Of a DNA stretch of 64,000 nucleotides, positions 17,162 to 26,747 are shown one piece after another. The stretch is taken from the NCBI GenBank assembly GCA_910589305.1, contig CAJUTV010000004.1, positions 15,890 through 79,889 on the forward strand. The letters are read 5' to 3'. Position 1 is the stretch's first letter; the number at the start of each line of letters is the position of its first letter. The DNA comes from an uncultured Lachnospira sp. Its GTDB lineage: Bacteria > Bacillota > Clostridia > Lachnospirales > Lachnospiraceae. The notes under the pieces are model-generated. The model ran no database searches and was not told the origin of the DNA. It saw only the letters and a program-made list of their open reading frames with translations. A program made the translations under genes and the position numbers.

Positions 17162-18574
17162 ATGAGAAAAGTTTTTATTTTATTTTTAACTGTATTTTTT
17201 ATGTTTGCATTTTATGCTTGTGGCAACGATATAAAAACAGATAGTAAAAATACAAATGATGAGCAAAAATTAAAATCAAATTCACAAGAAAATAGTATAA
17301 AAGAGGGTCGTCAAAAAATTGGAACTCTTGAATTTATTTGTAATTCTGAACGTGATAGTGCATGTAATACAGAAAATGGCTATTATTATTTGACACGAGA
17401 TTTAACAAAGCTTCAAGATGGCAATTATGGAAATCATTTGATGTATATGGACTTTGCTACTTGTCGTGAAATTTATCTTTGCAGTACAGCGGGCTGTAAA
17501 CATAATTCGTTAGATTGCCCTGCTGTATTTTCATATGATGATTTTCCAATATTTACTACAAAGCTTTTTGTATATGACAATTATTTATATATTTTAAGCC
17601 GTGAGTCGAGCGATGAAAGTGTGTCAAGCAGTGAAGGAATATCACAAAATATAATGGGCGGCGATGATGAATATATAATGTCACAAAGAAAGCCAGCTGT
17701 GCTTTATCGTGCCAATCTTGACGGAACAGAGCGAAAAAAAGTCTATACTTTTGATGAAGGATTGACACTTGAAGAATTTATATTAAAAGATGAAAATGGT
17801 ATTTATGTAATTACAAAAAAACTTTCTATAGATAAAGTAGATAATATGACGTATACAACAGGTTCTGAGCATAAAGTAGTATTTTTAGATTTACAATCGT
17901 TTCATGCACAGGAAGTTTGTCCTATAAGTTTTGATAATCATATTTCATGGGATGTGATAGGTTGTTATCAAGATTGTCTGATTTTGAGTGGGATTGATTA
18001 TGGACGAGAGCTTTCAATGGAGGAAAAATTGGATGATGATACATATCATTCATTGTATGAAGATTCTTTTGATATCTATGCTATTTTGGATTTGAAAAGC
18101 GGTGAATTAAATGAATTTTACAGGGAATCAAATAAAAATCAACATGATGTTTATGTGGTTGGAGATACCATGTATATATCATTTTCAGAAAATCCAATAA
18201 TTGAAGGAATTAATATTGAGAGCAGAGAAAGAAAAACGATTTGTACACTTGAACAAAATTTGATTATGAATGTCATTGATGATATGTTGTGTTGCCGTGA
18301 TTGGAATCTTTCCAGTGACCATACGTATTATTTTGTCAATATGAAAACAGGCGAAATTATGCACAGTATGCTTGTCAATCAATATAATGGGTGGGATTTG
18401 GAATTTCGTGCAGAAACTTCTTCAGATATGCTTGTTGTATATGATTATGATGCAACAAAAAACAGTGATGATTCATACGAGATTCACCAATATAAATATG
18501 CTTTAATCTCTAAAGAAGATTTATTTATGGGAAAGCAAAATTATCGCAAAATTGATATGATTGAACAGGGATAA
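17162..18574 (+). CDS. Lipoprotein with propeller-like repeats, unknown function
   Basis: This 470-residue exported protein has a lipoprotein signal peptide with a lipobox ending FYAC (Cys about 20), then a Lys/Asn-rich linker. The body has repeated strand patterns (LYRANLDGTERKKVYTF; YFVNMKTGEIMH), suggestive of a TolB/WD-like beta-propeller as in DUF5050-type lipoproteins. A cysteine cluster, LCSTAGCKHNSLDCPAVF, is typical of clostridial members. ATG 17162 follows GGAGG; longer in-frame starts lack the signal peptide context. It lies between a two-component system and an ABC exporter and may bind a ligand for either. Confidence 0.75.
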   Translation: MRKVFILFLTVFFMFAFYACGNDIKTDSKNTNDEQKLKSNSQENSIKEGRQKIGTLEFICNSERDSACNTENGYYYLTRDLTKLQDGNYGNHLMYMDFATCREIYLCSTAGCKHNSLDCPAVFSYDDFPIFTTKLFVYDNYLYILSRESSDESVSSSEGISQNIMGGDDEYIMSQRKPAVLYRANLDGTERKKVYTFDEGLTLEEFILKDENGIYVITKKLSIDKVDNMTYTTGSEHKVVFLDLQSFHAQEVCPISFDNHISWDVIGCYQDCLILSGIDYGRELSMEEKLDDDTYHSLYEDSFDIYAILDLKSGELNEFYRESNKNQHDVYVVGDTMYISFSENPIIEGINIESRERKTICTLEQNLIMNVIDDMLCCRDWNLSSDHTYYFVNMKTGEIMHSMLVNQYNGWDLEFRAETSSDMLVVYDYDATKNSDDSYEIHQYKYALISKEDLFMGKQNYRKIDMIEQG

Positions 18575-18619
18575 TAAGTGAAAAATGATTTAGACGAATC
18601 AGTAAAGGAGATTTTAGTT

Positions 18620-19363
18620 ATGCTTGAATTGCGTGAAGTTACAAAAAAATATAAAGATAAGATTGCCCTGCAAAATATTTCATTAAAATTTGATTCAGGT
18701 ATCTATGGATTGCTTGGTCCTAATGGAGCAGGAAAATCAACACTTATGAATATTATAACACAAAATATCAAACCAAGTGCAGGAACCGTTTTTTGGAACA
18801 ATGTAAATACACAAGCTTTAGGGGAGCGTTTTCGGAGTATCATAGGATATGCGCCTCAACAGCAAGGTTTATATAATGCTTTTTCAGGACGGCGATTTTT
18901 GGCTTATATGGCAGCATTAAAAGGAATTTCTAAAAAAGAAGTAAAAGAGGAAATAGAACGAGTGCTTATTGATGTAAATATGCAGGAGGCAGCAAGCAGA
19001 GCTATTGGGACATATTCGGGAGGAATGAGACAGCGGATTTTAATTGCACAGGCAATGTTAGGAAATCCTGAATTGATTGTGTTAGATGAGCCTACAGCAG
19101 GACTTGACCCCAGAGAACGAGTGCGGGTAAGAGCGTTAATTCAAGCACTTTCTGGAAATAAAATCATGATTGTCTCAACGCATGTCGTTTCCGATATTGA
19201 GTCCATTGCAAAAGAGATTCTTTTGATACGTGCCGGAGAGCTTCTTGATAGAGATACTGTAGAAAATCTTTGTTTAAAGTATCACGGCTGTAACGATTTA
19301 GAAGAAGTATATATGCGTGTTTTTGAAGAGGAGGAAAAAAATGTTTCGTTTGATTTTCTTTGA
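18620..19363 (+). CDS. ABC transporter ATP-binding protein
   Basis: This 247-residue ATPase has Walker A GPNGAGKST (33-41), a Q-loop region YAPQQQGLY, the signature YSGGMRQR and Walker B LIVLDEPT. It powers the permease encoded next, whose start lies 23 bp inside this gene. ATG 18620 is chosen because AAAGGAG precedes it; an in-frame GTG at 18578 has no site. Its class is that of peptide/antibiotic or membrane-stress exporters. Probably transcribed with the lipoprotein gene 45 bp upstream. Confidence 0.93.
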   Translation: MLELREVTKKYKDKIALQNISLKFDSGIYGLLGPNGAGKSTLMNIITQNIKPSAGTVFWNNVNTQALGERFRSIIGYAPQQQGLYNAFSGRRFLAYMAALKGISKKEVKEEIERVLIDVNMQEAASRAIGTYSGGMRQRILIAQAMLGNPELIVLDEPTAGLDPRERVRVRALIQALSGNKIMIVSTHVVSDIESIAKEILLIRAGELLDRDTVENLCLKYHGCNDLEEVYMRVFEEEEKNVSFDFL

Positions 19364-21629
19364 ATTGGCAAAAGTATGGAAAAAACATCAGTTTGCTTTG
19401 TCAATTGGCATTTTGTTTTTCATTCATATTTTTCTTTTATGGTATACATCTTTACCTAACGAGGAAACACCATCCTGTTCTTCTTATAAAAAGATACAAA
19501 AACAGCTTATTCATATGAGTGAAGAACAAAAAGCAGACTATATTACCCAATTAAAGGAAACAATAGATGGTGTTTATTTTGTGCAAGATATTCTGGTTAT
19601 GCAGAATTTTCAAAATGAGATGGGTGATGCTTTGGTAAAACAAGAAATGCAAAATAATGCGCATATTTTTGAAACCTATTATGATTTATATCAATCGGGT
19701 GATTATTTAAAATTTACGGATTCACTACAACAAGAAAAAATATTGATTGATGAGATTTATACAGAATGGAAAAAGGTTTCAGGATACAGTGATTATTTAA
19801 GTTCCATTCAGGAAAATAAAGAAGTGCTTAGCAGTATTTCTATTTTTGGCGGGCAAAATTTTGGTGAACAAAAACAAGATACATATAGTGCAAGAAACCT
19901 TCAAAAAAGTGCAGCCGATTATGAGCAGTTGACGGATAAAAATATTCAATTTACCCCATCAAAAAGTATTACTCGTGCTATGGACAGTGTTTGGATAGAC
20001 ATTCTTTTATTTCTTTTAGTAATGGCATTTGTGGGAAGTTTGATTACAGAGGAAAAAGAAAAAAAGTTATTTTTAATTACCCGAAGTACAAAATATGGAA
20101 TTTTGCATAGTATGAGCGCAAAATTGATAGCTTTATTGGTTCATTGCTTTTTTATTACAAGCATATTTTATATAGTAAGTCTTATATTTTCTTATTATAG
20201 TACAGGAGCATTTCATTTAAGTGCAAATTTACAGTCAGTATCCATTTATATGGAAAGTTGTCTCAATATCAGTATTGCACAATATATTGTTCTTTCTATT
20301 ATAACAAAAGCTGTTTTGTTGTTTGGTATTGGTACAATATTGATTTCGTTTAGTATTGTATTAAATATTATGGTGGTTCCTTTTCTAATTGGCTCTGTGA
20401 TTGCAGGAGTTAGCACAATACTATATATATGGATTCCAGCAGGCTCGTCATGGTCTATTTTGAAATATCTAAATCCCGTAGGAATGATAAAGACACAAAA
20501 TTTATATGGAGGGTATTTAAATTTTAATTTATTTCATTATCCTGTATCGAGACAGACGCTTTCTTTTATAGTTCTTATAATATTATGTGCTGTTGGTATA
20601 GCAAGTGATTTGGTATTGTTTTGGCGTATGCAAGATGGTGAGATAAAAAAGATTCAGCTACCTTTTTTATTGTCTTTTAAGCCACATGTTTATATTGTAT
20701 GGCATGAGGCTTATAAAATTTTAATTACAAATCACGCTTTGATTCTTTTCTTCATATTTGTTTTATTGTTTGGCGTGAAAAGTTTTGAGCAAACATACAA
20801 GGTGTCAGAAAGAGAGCATTATTATCAAGATATTATGCAAAAACTAGAGGGAGGATTGACACAAGAAAAAGAACAGTTGGTTTTATCTGAACAAAAGCGA
20901 TATCAGGATGCATTTCAAAAGATTGATGAAATTGATAAGATGGTGGAGACGCAACAATTAAGTAAGAATGCAGCAGACAGTTTGAAATATCAAGCCAATA
21001 TAACCATTTCTTTTTATCCGGCTTTTCAGCGGGTGGAAGCACAATATCAACATATTAAAGAACAGGGTGGAGCGTTTGTTTATGATACAGGCTATCTATA
21101 TTTATTTGGTGTGTGGGAAAATATTTTTTCGATTCATTTTTTGATTTTAACAATTGGAATTATCTTGATAGCCAGCGGTGTCTTATCAATGGAATATCAA
21201 GCAGATTCACTATATTTAATTGGCGCAACAAAAACAGGAAAAAGAAAAATTTTTGCTTATAAATTTATAATTTGTACCAGTATGGCAATAATACTTACAT
21301 TAGTGCCTATTGTTTGCAGAGCAATTTCTATTGCTCGTGTATATCCAATGTCTAGCATAGGTTCATCGATACAAAATATTTTATATTACTCTGATTTTTT
21401 ATGTTCACTTCCTATTGGTGGATTTATCGTACTTTTTGTATTTTCGCAAATGGTAACATCTGTTTTAATAGTTATCATTACATTAGCATTGTCCATATGG
21501 AGAAAAAGTCAGGCACAAACGATATTTTTTGCCTTATTGATTTTGACCGTTCCTATGATTTTAAAATTGCTTGGATTTGAAATAGCAAAGTGGTTTTCTT
21601 TATATCCGCTTTATTCTTGGACAGTGTAA
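19341..21629 (+). CDS. ABC transporter permease, large two-half form
   Basis: This 762-residue membrane protein appears to contain two ABC2-like halves. Each has an initial membrane segment, a long soluble loop (about residues 40-215 and 490-590, with coiled-coil-like Lys/Gln/Glu stretches) and a cluster of hydrophobic spans (about 220-430 and 600-755). ATG 19341 follows GAGGAGG. Overlap with the ATPase gene ensures coupled synthesis. Substrate unknown; the set of regulator, kinase, lipoprotein, ATPase and permease suggests an inducible export or self-protection system. Confidence 0.82.
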   Translation: MFRLIFFELAKVWKKHQFALSIGILFFIHIFLLWYTSLPNEETPSCSSYKKIQKQLIHMSEEQKADYITQLKETIDGVYFVQDILVMQNFQNEMGDALVKQEMQNNAHIFETYYDLYQSGDYLKFTDSLQQEKILIDEIYTEWKKVSGYSDYLSSIQENKEVLSSISIFGGQNFGEQKQDTYSARNLQKSAADYEQLTDKNIQFTPSKSITRAMDSVWIDILLFLLVMAFVGSLITEEKEKKLFLITRSTKYGILHSMSAKLIALLVHCFFITSIFYIVSLIFSYYSTGAFHLSANLQSVSIYMESCLNISIAQYIVLSIITKAVLLFGIGTILISFSIVLNIMVVPFLIGSVIAGVSTILYIWIPAGSSWSILKYLNPVGMIKTQNLYGGYLNFNLFHYPVSRQTLSFIVLIILCAVGIASDLVLFWRMQDGEIKKIQLPFLLSFKPHVYIVWHEAYKILITNHALILFFIFVLLFGVKSFEQTYKVSEREHYYQDIMQKLEGGLTQEKEQLVLSEQKRYQDAFQKIDEIDKMVETQQLSKNAADSLKYQANITISFYPAFQRVEAQYQHIKEQGGAFVYDTGYLYLFGVWENIFSIHFLILTIGIILIASGVLSMEYQADSLYLIGATKTGKRKIFAYKFIICTSMAIILTLVPIVCRAISIARVYPMSSIGSSIQNILYYSDFLCSLPIGGFIVLFVFSQMVTSVLIVIITLALSIWRKSQAQTIFFALLILTVPMILKLLGFEIAKWFSLYPLYSWTV

Positions 21630-21789
21630 AATTTTTAATATCAAAGCATATGTTCAAAATTATCATTAGCTGTCAATAATGGAATTGAAGGTATTATTTA
21701 TAATAACTAAAATTAATATAAACAGAAATAGTAAAATGGATTATTTTGTGATAAAATAATTGCAGTAAAGTTGCAGCGTTAAGGTGTGC

Positions 21790-21819
21790 GTTACAAATTT
21801 TTAAATTGTAAGTAACAAA
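21790..21819 (+). other. Hairpin upstream of the Imm1-like gene
   Basis: GTTAC and GTAAC arms bracket an AT-rich core (AAATTTTTAAATT) in the 212-bp gap before 21842. Nothing else is seen in this gap. Confidence 0.35.
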
Positions 21820-21841
21820 TTGATATTATGTGGAGGCAATT

Positions 21842-22300
21842 ATGCAGTTTCAAATCATTCCTAAGCAAGAGCATATTCCTGATTTTCATTCAAAAGATAT
21901 GAAATTAAAACATATTTTATATTATATGTGTTATGATGATATGGAATATGAAGAAGATGAAATTACAGAAGAAATTATTGCTAAAGTGCTTTGTGAAATT
22001 CCAGAAGGTATTGAAGTTTATTTGTCATTAAATCCTTTTGGAGAAGAAGATTGGTTAGAAGTGTTATGTGATGGGGAGTGGTTAGCACTTGCCTATGTGG
22101 TTGATAATGATTGTTATTATTCTTATAACAAGGATTTTGAAGGAACAGAGGAATTATCGCCGTTAGAAAGCGGCGGACAATCGCCCGTTGAAAAATATCT
22201 TGCAATAAAAGATATAGATGCAGGAATAAAAGCGGTAGAATATTTTATTAGAACAGGGGAGCTTTATCCGGGAATTGACTGGGCAAGACAAATGGACTAA
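21842..22300 (+). CDS. Imm1-like immunity protein candidate
   Basis: This 152-residue acidic protein ends with GGQSPVEKYLAIKDIDAGIKAVEYFIRTGELYPGIDW. Both the pattern and its position recall the C-terminus of Imm1 immunity proteins (short Gly-x2 stretch, alpha helix with AxxAxxxF, then TG.xP...W). Imm1 proteins neutralise deaminase or nuclease toxins of polymorphic toxin systems. No toxin gene is adjacent, so it would be an orphan. ATG 21842 follows GTGGAGG; GTG 21830 is inside that site. The family call is from pattern memory only. Confidence 0.5.
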   Translation: MQFQIIPKQEHIPDFHSKDMKLKHILYYMCYDDMEYEEDEITEEIIAKVLCEIPEGIEVYLSLNPFGEEDWLEVLCDGEWLALAYVVDNDCYYSYNKDFEGTEELSPLESGGQSPVEKYLAIKDIDAGIKAVEYFIRTGELYPGIDWARQMD

Positions 22301-22424
22301 TTGTTTTCAAATGTTTATTTATGGTATTGGAATGTTGTTTTATAAGGTTTTATAAGGATAAATAGCTGTCGATATATTAGATAACATTTAACTTCAATAT
22401 AACAGTAAAGACAGGAGGAATGCT

Positions 22425-22904
22425 ATGAATACAAAAACAATGGAAGGGCTTGTCGGTGCAAGGAGAAATATAGATTTAGTAAATACACCGATGAGAGTAT
22501 ATCATCAGGCACAACGACAAGGCAATATGGGAGCAATGGAGAAAGCAATGGGCTATGTCCATGAATTTGCAGACAAAGCACAGGATTATAAGACAAAAGC
22601 TTATGAAGGAATGAAAGAAGAAGCAAAAGAGGCAAGAGAGCAGGCTCAGTTAGAGAGAGAAAAAGCTATTCAAAAACATAAAGAAGAACGTGAAAAACTT
22701 GAGGAAAGAATAGAAGAAAATAAAGATACGGATATTGTGGAGGTTAGTGAAGAAGGAAAAGTGTTATTGAAAGATAATACAGCTTTGGATAACGCAGATA
22801 TTACTGAAACAAAGACAAATCCTGCAACACAGCCTGTGACATATACAAAAACAGGGGATATAAGTCAGGTAGAGCAGAATACAACGATTTCGATTTCTTT
22901 ATAA
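22425..22904 (+). CDS. Coiled-coil protein of a Lachnospiraceae-type family, function unknown
   Basis: This 159-residue cytoplasmic-looking protein has no signal peptide or membrane span. Residues 45-105 form a highly charged predicted coiled coil (EEAKEAREQAQLEREKAIQK); the C-terminal third is Thr/Asn-rich. The N-terminal phrase NTPMRVYHQAQRQGNMGAMEKAMGYV recalls multicopy hypothetical proteins of Lachnospiraceae. AGGAGG precedes ATG. Two other such families occur in this window at 32100 (minus) and 38352. No function can be assigned. Confidence 0.7.
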   Translation: MNTKTMEGLVGARRNIDLVNTPMRVYHQAQRQGNMGAMEKAMGYVHEFADKAQDYKTKAYEGMKEEAKEAREQAQLEREKAIQKHKEEREKLEERIEENKDTDIVEVSEEGKVLLKDNTALDNADITETKTNPATQPVTYTKTGDISQVEQNTTISISL

Positions 22905-23079
22905 ATAGGATTGCCTGTAAATAATTTTGGAAATATTTAATGCTGCATGAATTTTATTGTTTATAATCATATTATTCATAATTGTATTATTATTTTATGG
23001 TGTTTTTTAAACAGATAAGACTAATTTTTCTCGAATAAGGTTTGAATAAAATAAAAAAATTGTAAGGGGATACATATAA

Positions 23080-23946
23080 ATGAATGACTATAATATGCTT
23101 CAATCACTTGCAATTGGCAGTGGCTGGTTTATTGTAAAAAATAATAAATTTTCAAATCCCCTTCTGGAATTAAAATACACCTATCATGTGCGTAAAAAGA
23201 AATTTTCTTTTCAAGAATATATTTTATTTATTACAGTTGAAGAGCTGCAAGAGTATATACATAATGATAGATATAAAGTTACAGTGTATATACAGCCTTG
23301 TGATGAGAAAATATATCTTTTGGAATATGCTTTAAGTTCTAGTATAGAGGATATGATTGAAAAAGTGAAATGTTTTGCATATCAATATCAAAATCCACAG
23401 TATTGGGGTGTTAAGCAAATACAACGGATATATCCAATTTGGGAAGCCAAAAGAAATGCCTGGCATGTAAAAAGTATGATACAATATCATGGCACACCAT
23501 GTCCACCAAAACCATTGGATTATATTCCAATTAAAATCCCAGCAGGGTGGATGATTGTTTTAAATTCTTTCGTTAAAAATGATATGGATTTATTTTCACA
23601 AATATGGCGTCAAGAAGATATATTTTTGAAAATCAAAAATTCTTTTGGATATCTTGTTGACTGCCATGATAATACTTGTATATTATCTGAATTGTTTGAA
23701 TGGGAACGCGATATTGCAGTTTTTTGCTTGGAGTGTGCAGATTATGAGATTTTTGCAGAATTACAAGAATATATCTGTAAAAGTTTAACAGGGATTGTAT
23801 TACATATTCATATATATTTTAATAGGAAAGATGGTTCTGCATTTTTTGAATTATTAGAAAAAATTTTTTGTTTTTCATTGGAAGAAGCACAGGAACAATT
23901 AAGCCAATTTTTATGGAAATATAGAAATGGATTATTAAAAAAGTAA
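23080..23946 (+). CDS. Hypothetical protein, 288 residues
   Basis: I do not recognise this family. It has no signal peptide or membrane span, many aromatic residues and internal cysteines (CHDNTC; CLECADYE). A segment IPAGWMIVLNSFVKNDMDLF near residue 155 begins the second half, which is more acidic. AGGGG lies 10 nt before ATG, and a terminator follows. Position among immunity-type genes makes a defence or immunity role possible; this is inference only. Confidence 0.6.
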   Translation: MNDYNMLQSLAIGSGWFIVKNNKFSNPLLELKYTYHVRKKKFSFQEYILFITVEELQEYIHNDRYKVTVYIQPCDEKIYLLEYALSSSIEDMIEKVKCFAYQYQNPQYWGVKQIQRIYPIWEAKRNAWHVKSMIQYHGTPCPPKPLDYIPIKIPAGWMIVLNSFVKNDMDLFSQIWRQEDIFLKIKNSFGYLVDCHDNTCILSELFEWERDIAVFCLECADYEIFAELQEYICKSLTGIVLHIHIYFNRKDGSAFFELLEKIFCFSLEEAQEQLSQFLWKYRNGLLKK

Positions 23947-23963
23947 AATACACCATGAAAAAG

Positions 23964-23994
23964 AAAAGCAGAGATGAAGGTTCTCTGCTTTTTA
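23964..23994 (+). terminator. Intrinsic terminator after the 23080 gene
   Basis: AAAAGCAGAGA pairs with TCTCTGCTTTT around TGAAGGT, followed by further T residues. Confidence 0.85.
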
Positions 23995-24135
23995 TATATT
24001 TTATGTTATACTATATTATATAATTTGGTTTTGTATCAACTTGCTGTTATAATGGATATAAAGAAAATAAATGAAACTTTTTTATTTCTTGTAAAATAAA
24101 ACAAAAGTTAGAACAAAATAAGGAGGAAAAATAGT

Positions 24136-24921
24136 ATGCCTAATATTAATTGGAGTGCAGCCAATTATAAAGAAAATTTTTCTTTTGTGCCTGCATATGG
24201 GGAGGCTGTACTTGATTTGCTCACAAAGCCAAAAGAAAGTTATATAGTAGATTTAGGTTGTGGGAATGGAACACTTACAAAAAAAATTTTTGACAGAGGC
24301 TATCATGTTATAGGCATTGATGATTCACCGCAAATGATAACACAGGCAAAAGCCGATTATCCTAATATAGAATTTGCGGCGGGAAATGCCCTTAATTTTT
24401 CACTTGAGCGCAAAGCAGATGCCATTTTTTCTAATGCAGTTTTTCATTGGATTGATAAAGCAAAACAACAAGAAATGTTATATAATATTTACAATCAACT
24501 TAATGAGGGTGGCGAATTGGTATGCGAGTTTGGCGGAGCAGGCTGTGCAGAGCATGTTCATCGCACATTGGAACAATGTTTTTTGGAACATGGATTTGAA
24601 TATAAACGCGTTTTTTATTTTCCAACCATTGGACAATATTCACCAATGTTGGAACAGGCAGGATTTCGGATAGAATATGCTGCATTGTTTGATAGACCAA
24701 CAGTACAGCAGGGAGTAAATGGACTTGCAGATTGGATTAAAATGTTTGTGCAAAAACCATTTGAGGGTATTGACGAAAATATACAAAATGAAATCATTTG
24801 TGATGCTGTAAATAGACTTAAGAATGTACTTTATATAAATAAAGAATGGATTGTAGATTATGTAAGGATTCGTTTTAGGGCAGTGAAGAATAAAGATAAG
24901 GATTTGGATATCAATAAATAA
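24136..24921 (+). CDS. Class I SAM-dependent methyltransferase
   Basis: This 261-residue enzyme has motif I VDLGCGNG (about residues 36-43), an acidic motif II end (VIGIDDSPQM) and the FSNAVFHWI segment characteristic of Methyltransf_11/25 and trans-aconitate methyltransferase-like proteins. The C-terminal part (FPTIGQYSPMLEQAGF) fits the same group. AGGAGG precedes ATG. It transfers a methyl group from S-adenosylmethionine to a small molecule; the acceptor cannot be told from sequence. It is monocistronic. Confidence 0.85.
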   Translation: MPNINWSAANYKENFSFVPAYGEAVLDLLTKPKESYIVDLGCGNGTLTKKIFDRGYHVIGIDDSPQMITQAKADYPNIEFAAGNALNFSLERKADAIFSNAVFHWIDKAKQQEMLYNIYNQLNEGGELVCEFGGAGCAEHVHRTLEQCFLEHGFEYKRVFYFPTIGQYSPMLEQAGFRIEYAALFDRPTVQQGVNGLADWIKMFVQKPFEGIDENIQNEIICDAVNRLKNVLYINKEWIVDYVRIRFRAVKNKDKDLDINK

Positions 24922-25042
24922 AACAAAAGCAATTACAGTTAAAATATTTGAATAATATATAGATTATATAAAACATATAATTAAAAATACAACGCAGTCT
25001 ATCGAGGAAATACGAAGGCTATAAAAAGCGTTTTATATAAGG

Positions 25043-25137
25043 AAAGGAGAAAACTGCTAAACAAAATATCTTCAATAATGATAAACAAGCGTTTTTTTTG
25101 TGGAGTATTTTGTCCATATTTCAAGCAGTAAATCACA
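25043..25137 (+). promoter_or_regulatory. Detached Shine-Dalgarno with intervening inverted repeat (case B)
   Basis: AAAGGAG (25043-25049), then 3 nt, then ACTGCT (25053-25058) pairing with AGCAGT (25124-25129). A further 6 bp, AAATAT/ATATTT, pair across an internal loop. The TTG start lies 8 nt beyond the stem. The same layout is seen at 8304, 37373 and 44333. Confidence 0.6.
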
Positions 25138-26496
25138 TTGAGTTTAAAATATAATTTATCAATCTATGAATTAATGGACTTTTTTTGTAAACATACACAT
25201 AAAGGTTTCACGGAGCAATCTATTTGTGAAGCAGAAAAAAAGATAGGCGTTTCCTTGCCAGACGTTTATCGGGAATTTTTATTATCATATGGGGCAGATG
25301 ATATTAATACATTTTTTAATTGTATTCAGCCACCAGAGGAAATTTTTACTTCCTATCAAGCCATTTTAGAAGGCAATGAAGAGTGGGAAGAGGAATATGA
25401 AGAAGCAATACAGAGTGGAAATAAGGAAGAGTATGAAGATGATGAATACTTTAAACTTTGGCAGCTTCCAATGGAAAAGTGGGATACAATTACAAAAAAT
25501 TATGTGTTGATATGGTATGAAAATCAAGGTGTTTGGTATGCTGGCTATCTTTTGTCAGACCTGCAAAATGGTGTTGAAAATCCACCAGTCTATATTAGTA
25601 CTAACGATGATTTTATTACGTTTAAAAAATTTACATCCGATACTCAAGAATTTCTTACAGAAATGTTATGGCAGGCATATGGGTATTTTGGAAGAGACAG
25701 CTATCAATTTTATAAGGAAAAAAAAGAAATTAGAACGTTTTGTTTGAAAAATGAAATTGATTTGACACGTTTACAAAATGAATATTCTGGATATTATTCA
25801 GGAAATTGTTTAGATATTGAAAATGAAATTTTGTATTTTTATAGTGCAAATCTAAAGAGTCAAAGTGAACAATTGTTGATTACCTATAAAAATAAAAAAA
25901 AGGTTGTTGATAATAAAGAGGAACAAATACCCTTTAAAAAGGAAGAGCAAGGTATTTCATCTAAATATAGTAAAGCTCCATATCATATAGAAATGTCGCC
26001 GTCTCAAAAACGGTGTGGATTTGACCAGCCGCCAAAAGAAAAAGGATTTGCCATTCATTTTTTAGTTGCGTTGGCATTAGAGAAATATTACCGCAACAAC
26101 TTGTTGGTTGAATATGATTGGCTTCGAGCAATTTCACGCGTTAAGAGATTGGAATTGGGACTAAATATGAACTATGTTGAGATGATAGAAGACAATATTG
26201 CCTATATAAAAACGCCAGTAAATTTACCAGAAAATTTTTACTGGAATGTACATGATTGGTCTATCATTGGAAAAATGTCGAATCTTTTAATGCTTGGTAT
26301 AGAGCGTATTTATATTGAAGATTTTTCTTTTTTGGAAGAATGTAAAAATATACGTGTTTTGAATTTGTCACAAACGAATTTTTGTGATTGTCGTATTTTT
26401 CTAAAAATGCCTAATTTAAAAGAAGTTTGGCTGTATAATTGTCCATTAGAGCATGTGCAAGTGTTGGAAAAATTGAATTTAAAGTGTCATCGATAG
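25138..26496 (+). CDS. SUKH (SMI1/KNR4) domain protein with leucine-rich tail
   Basis: This protein of about 452 residues begins with a SUKH-1 domain (about residues 12-160): IGVSLPDVYREFLLSYGADDI is the hallmark strand-helix region. SUKH proteins are frequent immunity proteins of contact-dependent and polymorphic toxin systems. The C-terminal 90 residues have a leucine-rich pattern (NIRVLNLSQTNF; NLKEVWLYNCPL). The start is uncertain: TTG 25138 fits the detached Shine-Dalgarno geometry; an in-frame ATG at 25171 would cost 11 residues. No toxin gene is adjacent. Confidence 0.75.
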   Translation: MSLKYNLSIYELMDFFCKHTHKGFTEQSICEAEKKIGVSLPDVYREFLLSYGADDINTFFNCIQPPEEIFTSYQAILEGNEEWEEEYEEAIQSGNKEEYEDDEYFKLWQLPMEKWDTITKNYVLIWYENQGVWYAGYLLSDLQNGVENPPVYISTNDDFITFKKFTSDTQEFLTEMLWQAYGYFGRDSYQFYKEKKEIRTFCLKNEIDLTRLQNEYSGYYSGNCLDIENEILYFYSANLKSQSEQLLITYKNKKKVVDNKEEQIPFKKEEQGISSKYSKAPYHIEMSPSQKRCGFDQPPKEKGFAIHFLVALALEKYYRNNLLVEYDWLRAISRVKRLELGLNMNYVEMIEDNIAYIKTPVNLPENFYWNVHDWSIIGKMSNLLMLGIERIYIEDFSFLEECKNIRVLNLSQTNFCDCRIFLKMPNLKEVWLYNCPLEHVQVLEKLNLKCHR

Positions 26497-26546
26497 GTGA
26501 AAAAGAATAGGTTATTTGTTATATAATTAGTAAAAATATATATTGG

Positions 26547-26657
26547 AGTGAAGGCATATAAAGGTAACTTTTATGGGGATTTGCAAAAGCAGTAGTTCGT
26601 GAATGGAAAATTCCTTTTAAAATTGTAGCTTCAGAACCAGAAATTAAAAAGGATTGA
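26547..26657 (+). pseudogene. Decayed short coding remnant
   Basis: In one frame, a piece reading VKAYKGNFYGDLQKQ stops; in the next frame WGFAKAVVREWKIPFKIVAS (from 26573) runs to a TGA at 26655. A single frameshift would join them. The protein-like composition suggests the tail of a lost gene, perhaps from a toxin or immunity cassette. No family is identified. Confidence 0.35.
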
Positions 26658-26686
26658 GCCTTATAGTTTATAAAGCTCAATCCTTT
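26648..26686. terminator. Bidirectional terminator between convergent genes
   Basis: AAAGGATTGAGC (26648-26659) pairs with GCTCAATCCTTT (26675-26686). It can terminate both the plus-strand remnant and the minus-strand sigma operon. Confidence 0.85.
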
Positions 26687-26747
26687 AACAGTATATAATT
26701 GTTATTTAGAGCATGAAAATTTAACCTATATCTCTCTTATTATCGTA

